Assembly: GCF_024611995.1 (NCBI RefSeq)
Contig: NZ_CP102509.1
Location: forward strand, 2,976,001-3,040,000
Direction of reading: 5' to 3'
Length of the DNA: 64,000 bases
Origin: Streptomyces sp. NBC_00162
GTDB taxonomy: Bacteria; Actinomycetota; Actinomycetes; Streptomycetales; Streptomycetaceae
The notes beneath the pieces are model-generated. The model was not told the DNA's origin. It searched no databases and was given only the letters and a program-made list of their open reading frames with translations. The translations under genes were made by a program, and so were the position numbers. This document shows, piece after piece, positions 56,319 through 64,000 of the stretch (position 1 is the stretch's first letter; every line of letters starts with the position of its first letter).

Positions 56319-57067
56319 TTCTTGCCCTCCCCCGCGGCCTTGCGCCGCTGTTCCGCCCTGGCCTTGCGATGGTCGTACGGCTGCTCGGGCGCGGTCTCGC
56401 CGCGCACTTCCTCCAGCAGCGCGGTGATGGCCGCCATGATGGCCTCGGTGGCCTCCTTGAGCACTTCCGGGGTGGGTTCCCGGTCGTAGAAGGCCGAAAG
56501 GTCGACGGGCGGTCCGGCGAGCACCTGGAGGGTCTTGCGCGGGAAGAGCCGGACCTTGTCCTGCTGGGCGTAGGGCGGCATCGCGAGGTTCGCGCCCCAC
56601 TGGGCCACCGGAATGACGGGGGCCTTGGTGATCAGCGCGACACGGGCGGCGCCGGTCTTGCCGGCCATCGGCCACATGTCGGGATCGCGGGTGAGCGTGC
56701 CTTCCGGGTAAAAGGCCACGCATTCGCCGCGCTCGATCGCGTCCACCGCGGCCCGGAATGCGTCCAGGGCGTTGGTGCTCTCGCGGTAGACCGGGATCTG
56801 CCCTGATCCGCGCAGGATCGCGCCGACAATGGGGACCTTGAAGAGGCCCGCCTTGGCCAGCAATCGGGGTACGCGGCCGGTGTTGTACTGGAAGTGCGCG
56901 TAGGAGAGCGGGTCCAGATACGAGTTGTGATTGACGGCGGTGATAAAGCCGCCATCGACCGGAATGTGCTCCATTCCCCGCCAGTCCCGCTTGAAGAGCA
57001 CTACCAGCGGCGGTTTTGCGATGACCGCCGCCAGGCGGTACCAGAAGCCGATTCTGCGGCGGGACAC
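56315..57067 (-). CDS. plsC: 1-acyl-sn-glycerol-3-phosphate acyltransferase
   Basis: This 250-aa PlsC makes phosphatidic acid. The HX4D motif (NHNSYLD) is at about 48-53 and FYPEGTLTRD further on; both are acyltransferase signatures. GTG 57067 follows GAGGAAGG at good spacing and is preferred over the longer frame to 57157. The C-terminal tail is Lys/Arg/Glu-rich. Confidence 0.93.
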   Translation of the reverse strand: MSRRRIGFWYRLAAVIAKPPLVVLFKRDWRGMEHIPVDGGFITAVNHNSYLDPLSYAHFQYNTGRVPRLLAKAGLFKVPIVGAILRGSGQIPVYRESTNALDAFRAAVDAIERGECVAFYPEGTLTRDPDMWPMAGKTGAARVALITKAPVIPVAQWGANLAMPPYAQQDKVRLFPRKTLQVLAGPPVDLSAFYDREPTPEVLKEATEAIMAAITALLEEVRGETAPEQPYDHRKARAEQRRKAAGEGKK

Positions 57068-57257
57068 TCGGACACCTTCCTCTAGGACCGGTGCGCGGCG
57101 TGGGCACCTCGTCGGCCGGACAAGTGTCGCCCCAGGCCCGGTCTCTGTCGAGAACACCGTACGCCCCGCTCACGCGGCCGGAGCCCCGGGCTGCCCGGGC
57201 GGAGGTGACAATGGGCCGACACATGACCCGGCCATGACCTGACCATGGGCTGTACAT

Positions 57258-58115
57258 GTGCCGGAGCGCACCGGAGGGAAGGGGTCGGTCACGAACGCCG
57301 TCTGGAGCCTGGTTGTCCCGTTGAAGCCTCTGTCGACGGCCAAGAGCCGGCTCGCGGCCGCGGTGGGCGCGTCCCGCCCGGGGCTCGCGCTCGCCTTCGC
57401 CCAGGACACCGTGGCGGGGGCGCTGGCCTGCCCGGCGGTCGCGGATGTGGTGGTGGTCACGGACGACTCGGTGGCCTCCGCGGAACTGGCCCGGCTGGGG
57501 GCGCGGATCGTCGCGGACGGCCCGGGGGCCGGGCTCAACGCGGCGCTGGCCCACGGGGCGCGGGCGATACGGGCGGACCGGCCGGGGGCGGCGGTGGCCG
57601 CGATGAACGCCGATCTGCCGGCCCTTCGGCCGCCCGAATTGCTACGCGTGCTCGAAACCGCATCGGCATTTCCCCGGGCATTTCTGGCGGATGCGGCCGG
57701 AATCGGGACGACCTTGCTTTCCGCTGCTCCGGACGTGGAATTGGCACCCGCGTTCGGCGGCCGCTCGCGGGCCCGTCATTCGGCTTCGGGGGCGGTGGAA
57801 ATCGCACTGTCGGGCGTGGACAGCGTGCGCCGGGACGTGGATACGGCGGCGGATCTCAGGACGGCTCTCGCCCTCGGTGTGGGGCCTCACACGGCCCGAT
57901 ACAGTGCCGGTATGCAGGCGACCGCGTACACGTACGACTCCCAGACCCGCAGCGGCAGTGTGCTGCTGGACGACGGCACCCCGATGCCCTTCGAGGCCCC
58001 GGCCTTCGACGCGGGCGGCCTGCGGCTGCTGCGGCCCGGGCAGCGGGTCCGGATCGAGACGGACGGCGAGGGCGCGGCCCTGCGGATCACCCTGGTCACG
58101 CTGCAGACCTTCTGA
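57258..58115 (+). CDS. cofC: 2-phospho-L-lactate guanylyltransferase (CofC/FbiD), fused to a C-terminal domain
   Basis: This 285-aa frame has a nucleotidyltransferase domain (1-215) with VVPLKPLSTAKSRL and ...DADLPALRPPELL-type (here NADLPALRP) motifs of CofC/FbiD, which makes the GDP-activated 2-phospho acid for cofactor F420. The frame then continues with no stop into 67 residues (219-285) normally seen, as I recall, as a separate small gene. Either a natural fusion has formed or the stop of cofC was lost. Start GTG at 57258; a stronger GGAGGGAAGGGG lies inside the frame but has no start codon after it. Confidence 0.8.
   Translation: MPERTGGKGSVTNAVWSLVVPLKPLSTAKSRLAAAVGASRPGLALAFAQDTVAGALACPAVADVVVVTDDSVASAELARLGARIVADGPGAGLNAALAHGARAIRADRPGAAVAAMNADLPALRPPELLRVLETASAFPRAFLADAAGIGTTLLSAAPDVELAPAFGGRSRARHSASGAVEIALSGVDSVRRDVDTAADLRTALALGVGPHTARYSAGMQATAYTYDSQTRSGSVLLDDGTPMPFEAPAFDAGGLRLLRPGQRVRIETDGEGAALRITLVTLQTF
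57912..58115 (+). CDS. Small conserved cold-shock-like protein (possible separate start)
   Basis: This 67-aa segment (MQATAYTYDSQTRSGSVLLD...) looks like a small OB/cold-shock-like domain. It is preceded by TACAGT 6 bp before the ATG, which would suit a leaderless transcript, so it could be expressed independently as well as from the cofC frame. Function unknown. Confidence 0.6.
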   Translation: MQATAYTYDSQTRSGSVLLDDGTPMPFEAPAFDAGGLRLLRPGQRVRIETDGEGAALRITLVTLQTF

Positions 58116-58125
58116 GACGCACCGC

Positions 58126-58158
58126 GGGCCGGTTTCCCCTCGGAGGGGAAACCGGCCC
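58126..58158. terminator. Bidirectional terminator between cofC and hupS
   Basis: 14-nt perfect arms (58126-58139 and 58145-58158) with a 5-base loop between convergent genes. Confidence 0.88.
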
Positions 58159-58178
58159 GGCGTGTGTGACTCGTGCCC

Positions 58179-58856
58179 CTACTTCTTGCGGGCGGTGGTC
58201 TTCTTCGCGGTGGCCTTGCGCGTCGCCGTCTTCTTGGCGGGCGCCTTCGTCGCTGCGGTGGCCTTCTTGGCGGCCGGAGCGGTCTTCTTCGCGGTGGCGG
58301 TGGTCTTCTTCGCCGCCGGCGTGGCCTTCTTGGCGGCCGTGGCCTTCTTCGCCGTGGCCGTCGCCTTCTTCGCGGTGGCCGTGCTCTTCACCGCCGCCTT
58401 CTTGGCGGTGGCGGTGGTCTTCTTGGCCGTGACCTTCTTTGCGACCGCGGTCTTTGCCGCCGCCTTCTTGGCGGTGGTGGCCCTCTTCGCGGCGGCCTTC
58501 TTGACCGTCGCGGACGCACCACCGGTGAGGCTGCCCTTGGGCGCCTTCTTCACCGAGACCTCGCCGCCCTTGGGCAGCTTCTTGGTGCCGGCGACCAGGT
58601 CCTTGAACCCCTGGCCCGCACGGAAGCGGGGCACCGAGGTCTTCTTGACCCGGACGCGCTCTCCGGTCTGCGGGTTGCGGGCGTAACGGGCCGGACGGTC
58701 GACCTTCTCGAACGAGCCGAAGCCCGTGACCGAGACCCGGTCGCCCGCGACGGTAGCGCGGACGATCGCGTCCAGTACCGCGTCGACAGCGTCCGCGGCC
58801 TGCTGACGGCCGCCCAGCTTGTCGGCAATCGCTTCTACGAGCTGCGCCTTGTTCAA
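58179..58856 (-). CDS. hupS: HU-family nucleoid protein HupS with histone-H1-like tail
   Basis: This 225-aa protein has an N-terminal HU domain (about 1-90; NKAQLVEAIADKLGGRQQAADAVDAVLDAI, GFGSFEKVDRPARYARNPQTGE) and a Lys/Ala-rich tail (about 105-225) built of AKKA/ATKK repeats like histone H1. TTG 58856 is chosen because GAAGGGGA precedes it and it is the HU start; upstream residues are unconserved. HupS compacts spore DNA in Streptomyces (literature). Confidence 0.94.
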   Translation of the reverse strand: MNKAQLVEAIADKLGGRQQAADAVDAVLDAIVRATVAGDRVSVTGFGSFEKVDRPARYARNPQTGERVRVKKTSVPRFRAGQGFKDLVAGTKKLPKGGEVSVKKAPKGSLTGGASATVKKAAAKRATTAKKAAAKTAVAKKVTAKKTTATAKKAAVKSTATAKKATATAKKATAAKKATPAAKKTTATAKKTAPAAKKATAATKAPAKKTATRKATAKKTTARKK

Positions 58857-59001
58857 CGTCTTCCCCTTCGGAGACTTCGCCAGAACGAATGTGTTCAAGC
58901 TTATTTCGCACGTTAGGCGGATATATACCGCAAATCAAACACGAAACGGGCTAATCACCCTAGTGCCGCAACGCTGGAGGCCGTTACGGAGTTCCTTCGC
59001 A

Positions 59002-59229
59002 TCAGTCGCCTTCAGGGAATCGACCCTCGTCAAGGTCCTTCATCAACCTGTCCAGGCGCCTTGCCGCATCGGCGAGATCGTGCTTCGCCGCGGCCGTGAC
59101 GACCAACAGCTTCCGGGACAGCGCCATCCTTACGCCCTCCGGGACTTGCAGTGAGCGCACCCGTGTGTGTGCTTCTTTCAGCCGGTCCGCGACGAGTTCG
59201 TAGAGCTCAAGTTGACTGTCGCGTTCCAT
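59002..59229 (-). CDS. Conserved hypothetical protein (75 aa)
   Basis: Small helical protein (MERDSQLELYELVADRLKEAHTRVRSLQ...), conserved in Streptomyces between hupS and leuD as I recall. Moderately charged, no membrane segment or metal motif. No function can be given. Confidence 0.75.
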   Translation of the reverse strand: MERDSQLELYELVADRLKEAHTRVRSLQVPEGVRMALSRKLLVVTAAAKHDLADAARRLDRLMKDLDEGRFPEGD

Positions 59230-59284
59230 GCACAGATTGTGCCATCTGGGGCGAGTTGTCGCCTCACGGGGCCTCAACACACAG

Positions 59285-59316
59285 CTGTGCCCCCCACCGG
59301 ACGGTGGGGGGCACAG
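59285..59316 (-). terminator. leuCD terminator
   Basis: Perfect 15-bp stem (59285-59299 with 59302-59316) and 2-base loop, about 50 bp past the leuD stop. Confidence 0.85.
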
Positions 59317-59366
59317 TGTCGTGGACGTGATCACCCGAAGGTGAATAAGCGCTGATCAGGCTGGAA

Positions 59367-59960
59367 TCAGACCTGAACCGTGCGCGGCTTGAAGGCCGGA
59401 CGGGCACTTTCGTACGTGGCGATGTCCGCTTCGTTCTGAAGGGTGAGGGAGATGTCGTCCAGGCCCTCCAGCAGCCTCCAGCGGGCGTTGTCGTCGAGTT
59501 CGAACTCCGCTACGACGCCCTCCGCTCGCACCTGGCGGTCGACCAGGTCGACGGTGATCTCCGCGGTGGGGTCGGCCTCGGTCAGCTTCCACAGCCGCTC
59601 GACGGTCTCCTGCGGCAGAACGACGGTCAGCAGGCCGTTCTTCAGCGAGTTCCCGCGGAAGATGTCGGCGAAGCGGGAGGAGATGACCGTCTTGAAGCCG
59701 AAGTTCTGCAGGGCCCATACGGCGTGCTCGCGCGAGGAACCGGTACCGAAGTCGGGGCCGGCCACCAGCACGGTCGCCCCGGCGCGCTCCGGGCGGTTGG
59801 TGATGAACTCCGGGTCCTTGCGCCAGGCCTCGAAGAGCCCGTCCTCGAACCCGTCACGGGTGATCTTCTTCAGCCAGTGGGCGGGGATGATCTGGTCGGT
59901 GTCGACGTTGCTGCGGCGCAGCGGGACGGCCCGGCCGGTGTGGGTGGTGAAGGCTTCCAT
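59367..59960 (-). CDS. leuD: 3-isopropylmalate dehydratase small subunit
   Basis: This 197-aa swivelling-domain subunit has [11 protein letters not shown] (catalytic Ser/Arg) and [15 protein letters not shown]. With LeuC it isomerises 2-isopropylmalate to 3-isopropylmalate. Lies 5 bp after leuC on the same strand. Confidence 0.97.
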   Translation of the reverse strand: MEAFTTHTGRAVPLRRSNVDTDQIIPAHWLKKITRDGFEDGLFEAWRKDPEFITNRPERAGATVLVAGPDFGTGSSREHAVWALQNFGFKTVISSRFADIFRGNSLKNGLLTVVLPQETVERLWKLTEADPTAEITVDLVDRQVRAEGVVAEFELDDNARWRLLEGLDDISLTLQNEADIATYESARPAFKPRTVQV

Positions 59961-59965
59961 GGTTC

Positions 59966-61390
59966 TCAGACTCCGGCGGTCGCGGGGGCGTCGGACAGGT
60001 CGGCGGGAGAGGCCAAGTGGCCCAGTACCGCGGTGGCCGCGGCCACCTGCGGGGAGACCAGGTGGGTGCGCCCGCCCTTGCCCTGCCGGCCTTCGAAGTT
60101 GCGGTTGGAGGTGGACGCGGAACGCTCACCGGGGGCCAGTTGGTCGGGGTTCATGCCCAGACACATCGAACAGCCCGCGTGCCGCCATTCGGCGCCGGCC
60201 TCCTTGAAGAGCTTGTCCAGGCCCTCTTCCACGGCCTGCAGGGCGACCCGGACCGAGCCGGGGACGACCAGCATCCGTACGCCGTCGGCGACTTTGCGGC
60301 CCTCGATGATCCCGGCGACGGCGCGCAGGTCCTCGATGCGGCCGTTGGTGCAGGAACCTACGAAGACGGTGTCGACCTTGATGTCGCGCAGCGGCTGCCC
60401 GGCGGTCAACCCCATGTACTCCAGGGCCTTTTCGGCAGCGTGGCGCTCCGAAGCGTCCTCGTACGAAGCCGGGTCGGGGACGTTGGCCGACAGCGGCGCG
60501 CCCTGGCCCGGGTTGGTGCCCCAGGTGACGAACGGGGCCAGCTTCGTGCCGTCGATGACGACCTCGGCGTCGAATACCGCGTCGTCGTCGGTGCGCAGCG
60601 TCTTCCAGTAGGCGACCGCCGCGTCCCAGTCCTCGCCCACGGGGGCGTGGTCGCGGCCCTCCAGGTAGTCGAAGGTGGTCTGGTCGGGGGCGATCATGCC
60701 CGCGCGGGCGCCGGCCTCGATCGACATGTTGCAGATGGTCATGCGGGCTTCCATCGACAGCTGCTCGATGGCCTCGCCGCGGTATTCCAGGATGTACCCC
60801 TGGCCGCCGCCGGTGCCGATCTTGGCGATGATCGCCAGGATCAGGTCCTTGGCGGTGACACCGTCGGCCAGCGCGCCGGTGACGGTGATCGCCATCGTCT
60901 TCGGGCGGGCCAGCGGCAGCGTCTGGGTGGCCAGCACGTGCTCGACCTGGCTGGTGCCGATGCCGAAGGCCAGCGCGCCGAAGGCGCCGTGCGTGGAGGT
61001 GTGCGAGTCGCCGCAGACCACCGTGGTGCCGGGCTGGGTCAGGCCCAGCTGCGGTCCCACGACGTGGACGACGCCCTGCTCGACGTCACCCAGCGAGTGC
61101 AGGCGGACACCGAACTCGGAGCAGTTCTTGCGCAGCGTCTCCAGCTGGGCCCGGGAGACCGGGTCCGCGATCGGCTTGTCGATGTCGAGGGTGGGGGTGT
61201 TGTGGTCCTCGGTCGCGATGGTGAGGTCGAGGCGTCGGACCTTGCGGCCGGCCTGGCGCAGGCCTTCGAAGGCCTGGGGGCTGGTCACCTCGTGCAGCAG
61301 GTGCAGATCGATGAAGAGGAGGTCGGGCTCGCCTTCGGCGCGCCGGACGACGTGGTCGTCCCAGACCTTCTCCGCGAGTGTCCTACCCAT
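59966..61390 (-). CDS. leuC: 3-isopropylmalate dehydratase large subunit
   Basis: This 474-aa aconitase-family subunit binds a [4Fe-4S] cluster through the Cys residues of [14 protein letters not shown] and CSMCLGMN. Starts ATG 61390 after GGAGGG. Divergent from ndgR, with a palindromic site between them. Confidence 0.97.
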   Translation of the reverse strand: MGRTLAEKVWDDHVVRRAEGEPDLLFIDLHLLHEVTSPQAFEGLRQAGRKVRRLDLTIATEDHNTPTLDIDKPIADPVSRAQLETLRKNCSEFGVRLHSLGDVEQGVVHVVGPQLGLTQPGTTVVCGDSHTSTHGAFGALAFGIGTSQVEHVLATQTLPLARPKTMAITVTGALADGVTAKDLILAIIAKIGTGGGQGYILEYRGEAIEQLSMEARMTICNMSIEAGARAGMIAPDQTTFDYLEGRDHAPVGEDWDAAVAYWKTLRTDDDAVFDAEVVIDGTKLAPFVTWGTNPGQGAPLSANVPDPASYEDASERHAAEKALEYMGLTAGQPLRDIKVDTVFVGSCTNGRIEDLRAVAGIIEGRKVADGVRMLVVPGSVRVALQAVEEGLDKLFKEAGAEWRHAGCSMCLGMNPDQLAPGERSASTSNRNFEGRQGKGGRTHLVSPQVAAATAVLGHLASPADLSDAPATAGV

Positions 61391-61478
61391 CGCTTTCCCT
61401 CCGGCTCACCGTCCCGGACCCAGTGGTTCGTGGACCCGTACATACAGACTCGCTGGTTCTTGGAAAAATTGAACTTGC

Positions 61479-61495
61479 GTTTCACAGTGTGAGAC
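61479..61495. promoter_or_regulatory. Candidate NdgR operator
   Basis: GTTTCACAGTGTGAGAC is an 8+1+8 palindrome with one mismatched pair, 15 bp before the ndgR ATG and in the leuC promoter region. IclR-type NdgR is known in S. coelicolor to bind this intergenic region. Confidence 0.65.
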
Positions 61496-61509
61496 GTGAA
61501 TATCGTTTC

Positions 61510-62226
61510 ATGGACAACTCTAGCGGCGTCGGCGTTCTCGACAAGGCAGCTCTGGTACTGAGCGCACTGGAGTCCGGTCCGGCCACCCTCGCCGGGCTGG
61601 TCGCGGCGACAGGGCTCGCACGACCCACGGCACATCGCCTTGCCGTGGCACTGGAACACCACCGGATGGTGGCGAGGGACATGCAGGGCCGGTTCATCCT
61701 CGGTCCGCGGCTGGCGGAGCTCGCCGCCGCGGCCGGCGAGGACCGCCTGCTGGCCACGGCGGGACCGGTACTGACCCACCTCCGCGACGTGACGGGCGAG
61801 AGCGCGCAGCTCTACCGCCGTCAGGGAGACATGCGCATCTGCGTGGCGGCCGCCGAGCGGCTGTCGGGCCTGCGGGACACCGTCCCGGTGGGTTCGACCC
61901 TCCCGATGAAGGCGGGCTCCGCCGCGCAGATCCTGATGGCCTGGGAGGAGCCCGAGCGGCTCCACCGCGGCCTGCAGGGCGCGCGCTTCACGGCGACTGC
62001 GCTCTCGGGCGTACGCCGCCGCGGCTGGGCGCAGTCGATCGGCGAACGGGAGCCCGGCGTGGCCTCCGTGTCGGCGCCGGTGCGCGGGCCGTCGAACCGC
62101 GTGGTGGCCTCGGTGTCGGTCTCCGGGCCGATCGAGCGCCTGACCCGCCACCCGGGCCGGATGCACGCCCAGGCCGTCATCGACGCGGCCGCCCGCCTCA
62201 CGGAGGCCCTGCGCCGCACTGGCTGA
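61510..62226 (+). CDS. ndgR: IclR-family regulator NdgR
   Basis: This 238-aa IclR protein has an N-terminal winged helix (LSALESGPATLAGLVAATGLARPTAHRLAVAL) and a C-terminal effector domain (about 85-235). NdgR controls leuCD and other amino-acid genes and links them to antibiotic production. ATG 61510 gives the conserved MDNSSGVGVLDKAALVLSAL. Confidence 0.93.
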   Translation: MDNSSGVGVLDKAALVLSALESGPATLAGLVAATGLARPTAHRLAVALEHHRMVARDMQGRFILGPRLAELAAAAGEDRLLATAGPVLTHLRDVTGESAQLYRRQGDMRICVAAAERLSGLRDTVPVGSTLPMKAGSAAQILMAWEEPERLHRGLQGARFTATALSGVRRRGWAQSIGEREPGVASVSAPVRGPSNRVVASVSVSGPIERLTRHPGRMHAQAVIDAAARLTEALRRTG

Positions 62227-62346
62227 CCTTTCACCCTGCTTCATCCACCACCCCCGGGCCCGGGGGCGCGTACGACGCCGCACACGTCCGAACACGCGCC
62301 GCCGGGCCCGTACTTGTATCCGGGTCGACCGGGACGGGACAAAGCG

Positions 62347-62381
62347 AAGAGGCCCTCCGCGATGATCGCGGAGGGCCTCTT
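62347..62381. terminator. Terminator between ndgR and the tRNA cluster
   Basis: Two perfect 17-nt arms (62347-62363 and 62365-62381), a long stem with a short loop, between convergent transcription units. Confidence 0.88.
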
Positions 62382-62388
62382 CGATGCG

Positions 62389-62461
62389 TACCCCCGACCG
62401 GATTCGAACCGGCGCTACCGCCTTGAGAGGGCGGCGTGCTAGGCCGCTACACAACGGGGGC
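62389..62461 (-). tRNA. tRNA-Glu (CUC)
   Basis: 73-nt cloverleaf: acceptor GCCCCCG, anticodon CTC in the loop CTCTCAA, T-loop GGTTCGAATCC. Identical to the copies at 62580 and 62714. Confidence 0.96.
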
Positions 62462-62484
62462 TAGCTGGTGCTGCTGTTACTGCG

Positions 62485-62556
62485 CTGGGCTACCAGGACT
62501 CGAACCTAGAATAAGGGAACCAGAAACCCTCGTGTTGCCAATTACACTATAGCCCA
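62485..62556 (-). tRNA. tRNA-Gln (CUG)
   Basis: 72 nt; anticodon CTG, T-arm GGTTCGAGTCC. The acceptor is TGGGCTA/TAGCCCA, differing from the second Gln copy by a compensatory pair. Confidence 0.95.
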
Positions 62557-62579
62557 AAGTGGTCTAGACCAGACCAACG

Positions 62580-62652
62580 TACCCCCGACCGGATTCGAAC
62601 CGGCGCTACCGCCTTGAGAGGGCGGCGTGCTAGGCCGCTACACAACGGGGGC
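62580..62652 (-). tRNA. tRNA-Glu (CUC)
   Basis: Second identical copy of the 73-nt tRNA-Glu. Confidence 0.96.
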
Positions 62653-62713
62653 CCTAGCGATCCTGCTTCGAGACGTCCGGGTGCGACCCAGGAGATCTCG
62701 CGGGAAGGATCTG

Positions 62714-62786
62714 TACCCCCGACCGGATTCGAACCGGCGCTACCGCCTTGAGAGGGCGGCGTGCTAGGCCGCTACACAACGGGGGC
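62714..62786 (-). tRNA. tRNA-Glu (CUC)
   Basis: Third identical copy of the 73-nt tRNA-Glu. Confidence 0.96.
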
Positions 62787-62813
62787 AAAGCACTGCGTTA
62801 CTGCTGCACTGCG

Positions 62814-62885
62814 CTGGGGTACCAGGACTCGAACCTAGAATAAGGGAACCAGAAACCCTCGTGTTGCCAATTACACTATACCCCA
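62814..62885 (-). tRNA. tRNA-Gln (CUG)
   Basis: 72 nt; anticodon CTG. Acceptor TGGGGTA/TACCCCA. First gene of the cluster in transcription order (Gln-Glu-Glu-Gln-Glu). Confidence 0.95.
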
Positions 62886-62971
62886 CCAAAAGTCAACCCC
62901 CTGTGGGGTCTTTTCTTTGGGTGGCACCTCCGTCCGGCCTTTCGGCCCGCTCCGGCGGCGCAGAAAGAACA

Positions 62972-63700
62972 TTACCGGATGCCTGACCGTGCTCCAAAAC
63001 GGGTATCCCCAGCCAGCAGCTCCGGGAGCTGGCCAAGGCCGGCGATGCGGTGCACGCCGTCGGGCCCGTACCCGCGACCCCCGTCGCGGTCCAGCCAGAT
63101 GGCGAGCAGCCCGGCGTCGCGCGCCCCGCGCGCGTCGATCTCGGGCTGGTCCCCGACGTACGCCACCTCCCCCGGCGGCAGCCCCAGCGCCTCGCACGCG
63201 GCGAGGAAGGCGCCGGCCTCGGGCTTGCTGATGCCGAGCTCCACGGCGCAGACCAGCACCTCGAAGCGGTCGCGCAGCCCGAGGTCGCGCAGCTTGGGGT
63301 CCTGGTTGGCGGTGGAGGAGTTGGAGAGCACCCCGTGCCGGTAGTCCTCGGCGAGGGCGTCCAGTGCGGGCACCACGTCGGGGAAGACGGTCCAGGCTGC
63401 CTTGTAGTGCTCGATGTACCGCTCCAGCCAGGCGTCGGCCGCCTCCGCGCTCATACCGGGCTCCCCGAGGAACTCCCGTACCCGCTCCCGGCGCTGCCCC
63501 TGGAAGGTGCCCTCGCCGGCCGCGAAGCGCGCCCAGTGCCGGTCGGTGATCTCCCGCCACAGCGCGAGCGCCTGCGCGGGGGTCCCGTACCGCCCGGCGA
63601 TCCGCTCCTCCTCGAGCTTCCGCGAGAGCCCGGCGGCGTCGGCCCCCGTGTAGTCGAAGAGGGTGTCGTCGATGTCCCACAGGATCGCTCGGATGGCCAT
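62972..63700 (-). CDS. HAD-superfamily hydrolase
   Basis: This 242-aa HAD phosphatase has motif I DIDDTLFD near the N terminus, motif II SNSS, motif III lysine in GISKPEAGAF and motif IV VGDQPEIDARGARDAG. The substrate is unknown. ATG 63700 is chosen at MAIRAILWDIDDTL. It lies between gltX and the tRNA cluster on the same strand. Confidence 0.92.
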   Translation of the reverse strand: MAIRAILWDIDDTLFDYTGADAAGLSRKLEEERIAGRYGTPAQALALWREITDRHWARFAAGEGTFQGQRRERVREFLGEPGMSAEAADAWLERYIEHYKAAWTVFPDVVPALDALAEDYRHGVLSNSSTANQDPKLRDLGLRDRFEVLVCAVELGISKPEAGAFLAACEALGLPPGEVAYVGDQPEIDARGARDAGLLAIWLDRDGGRGYGPDGVHRIAGLGQLPELLAGDTRFGARSGIR

Positions 63701-63846
63701 ACCCCCAAGTATGCGAAGCCCCCGCGACCGTGTCCCGAGGACACGGAAACCGGCACCCGCAGGCCGCCGAGGTCCGGTGACCGCCGAGGAAACCGCGACG
63801 GCGCAAGCCGATGTGGCGTGCAAGGCGAACACCGATCTGCAGACTT

Positions 63847-63887
63847 CAGGCCCGGACCCCTGGCAATCGCCTCGGGGTCCGGGCCTG
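63847..63887 (-). terminator. gltX terminator
   Basis: Perfect 14-nt arms (63847-63860 and 63874-63887) 19 bp past the gltX stop. Confidence 0.85.
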
Positions 63888-63905
63888 GTCTTCGTTCCGG
63901 AGCGG

Positions 63906-64000
63906 CTAGCCGGCGAGCTTGGCCAGGGTCGCGTCGATCCGGGACAGCGAGCGCTCCTTGCCCAGGATCTCCAGGGACTCGAAGAGCGGCAGGCCGACCG
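63906..64000 (-). CDS. gltX: Glutamyl-tRNA synthetase, 3' end (runs off window)
   Basis: The last 31 codons read VGLPLFESLEILGKERSLSRIDATLAKLAG, the C terminus of an actinobacterial GltX. The rest lies beyond the right edge. It stands upstream of the tRNA-Glu genes it charges; in Streptomyces it also misacylates tRNA-Gln for the amidotransferase route. Confidence 0.85.
   Translation of the reverse strand, partial: VGLPLFESLEILGKERSLSRIDATLAKLAG

Noticed and set aside
58179..58500. Lys/Ala repeats of hupS as a tandem-repeat artefact or CRISPR-like array
   Set aside because: They are coding repeats of a histone-H1-like tail in an intact HU gene.
62389..62885. tRNA cluster as an integration site for a genomic island
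   Set aside because: No integrase and no partial tRNA duplicate lies nearby; all five tRNAs are complete.

Overview
This window is chromosomal DNA from a Streptomyces, or a very close relative. It has very high GC and many GTG/TTG starts. Its conserved core gene order runs dprA-comM-yraN, four tandem type I signal peptidases, rplS-trmD-rimM-KH-rpsP, proS, ffh, glnD-glnK-amtB, nsdA, ftsY, glcP, smc, mutM-rnc-rpmF, coaD-rsmD-recG, rpmB, thiD-thiL, ddl-gpsA-plsC-cofC, hupS, leuCD/ndgR and a tRNA-Glu/Gln cluster before gltX. As I recall it, this is essentially the S. coelicolor SCO56xx-SCO55xx order read backwards. No rRNA, CRISPR array, phage region or secondary-metabolite cluster is visible.

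The one clear accessory region is at the left (about 1325-6432). A compact element of about 5.1 kb interrupts comM, the YifB/Mg-chelatase-like AAA+ ATPase gene. It carries two large tyrosine recombinases, a small helix-turn-helix/coiled-coil partner and one unknown 132-aa cargo gene. All four genes lie on the minus strand, and the three transposition genes overlap by 4 bp. This is the TnpA-TnpB-TnpC plan of the Tn554 family. Short inverted repeats lie at both ends. The insertion falls exactly between the Asp and Glu codons of the comM Walker B motif, and removing the element restores a 540-codon comM in frame.

The rest is mostly housekeeping, with large co-directional minus-strand operons. 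8.3-17.4 kb holds protein export (four SPases) and ribosome, tRNA and RNA maturation genes. 18.3-30.4 kb holds an FtsH-type protease, both SRP GTPases (Ffh, FtsY), the nitrogen module glnD-glnK-amtB with a good GlnR-type operator, and the developmental regulator nsdA. 30.5-34.7 kb holds an NCS1 permease, an LLM flavin oxidoreductase and a GlcP-type sugar permease with a duplicated operator-like palindrome. 34.7-38.5 kb is smc, with an unusual in-frame low-complexity insertion in its hinge.

38.5-51 kb includes acylphosphatase, a secreted CAP-domain protein, an HxlR/flavodoxin divergent pair, mutM, rnc, zinc-type L32, a DivIVA-like coiled-coil protein, coaD, rsmD, recG, a DAK2/YloV protein and zinc-type L28. 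51-59 kb includes thiamine genes, D-Ala-D-Ala ligase, gpsA, plsC, a cofC reading frame that runs without a stop into a small conserved downstream ORF, and the histone-like HupS. 59-64 kb has leuCD divergent from ndgR, five tRNA genes (three identical Glu, two Gln), a HAD phosphatase and the tail of gltX.

Gene names are by motif recognition and remembered synteny; no database search was run.
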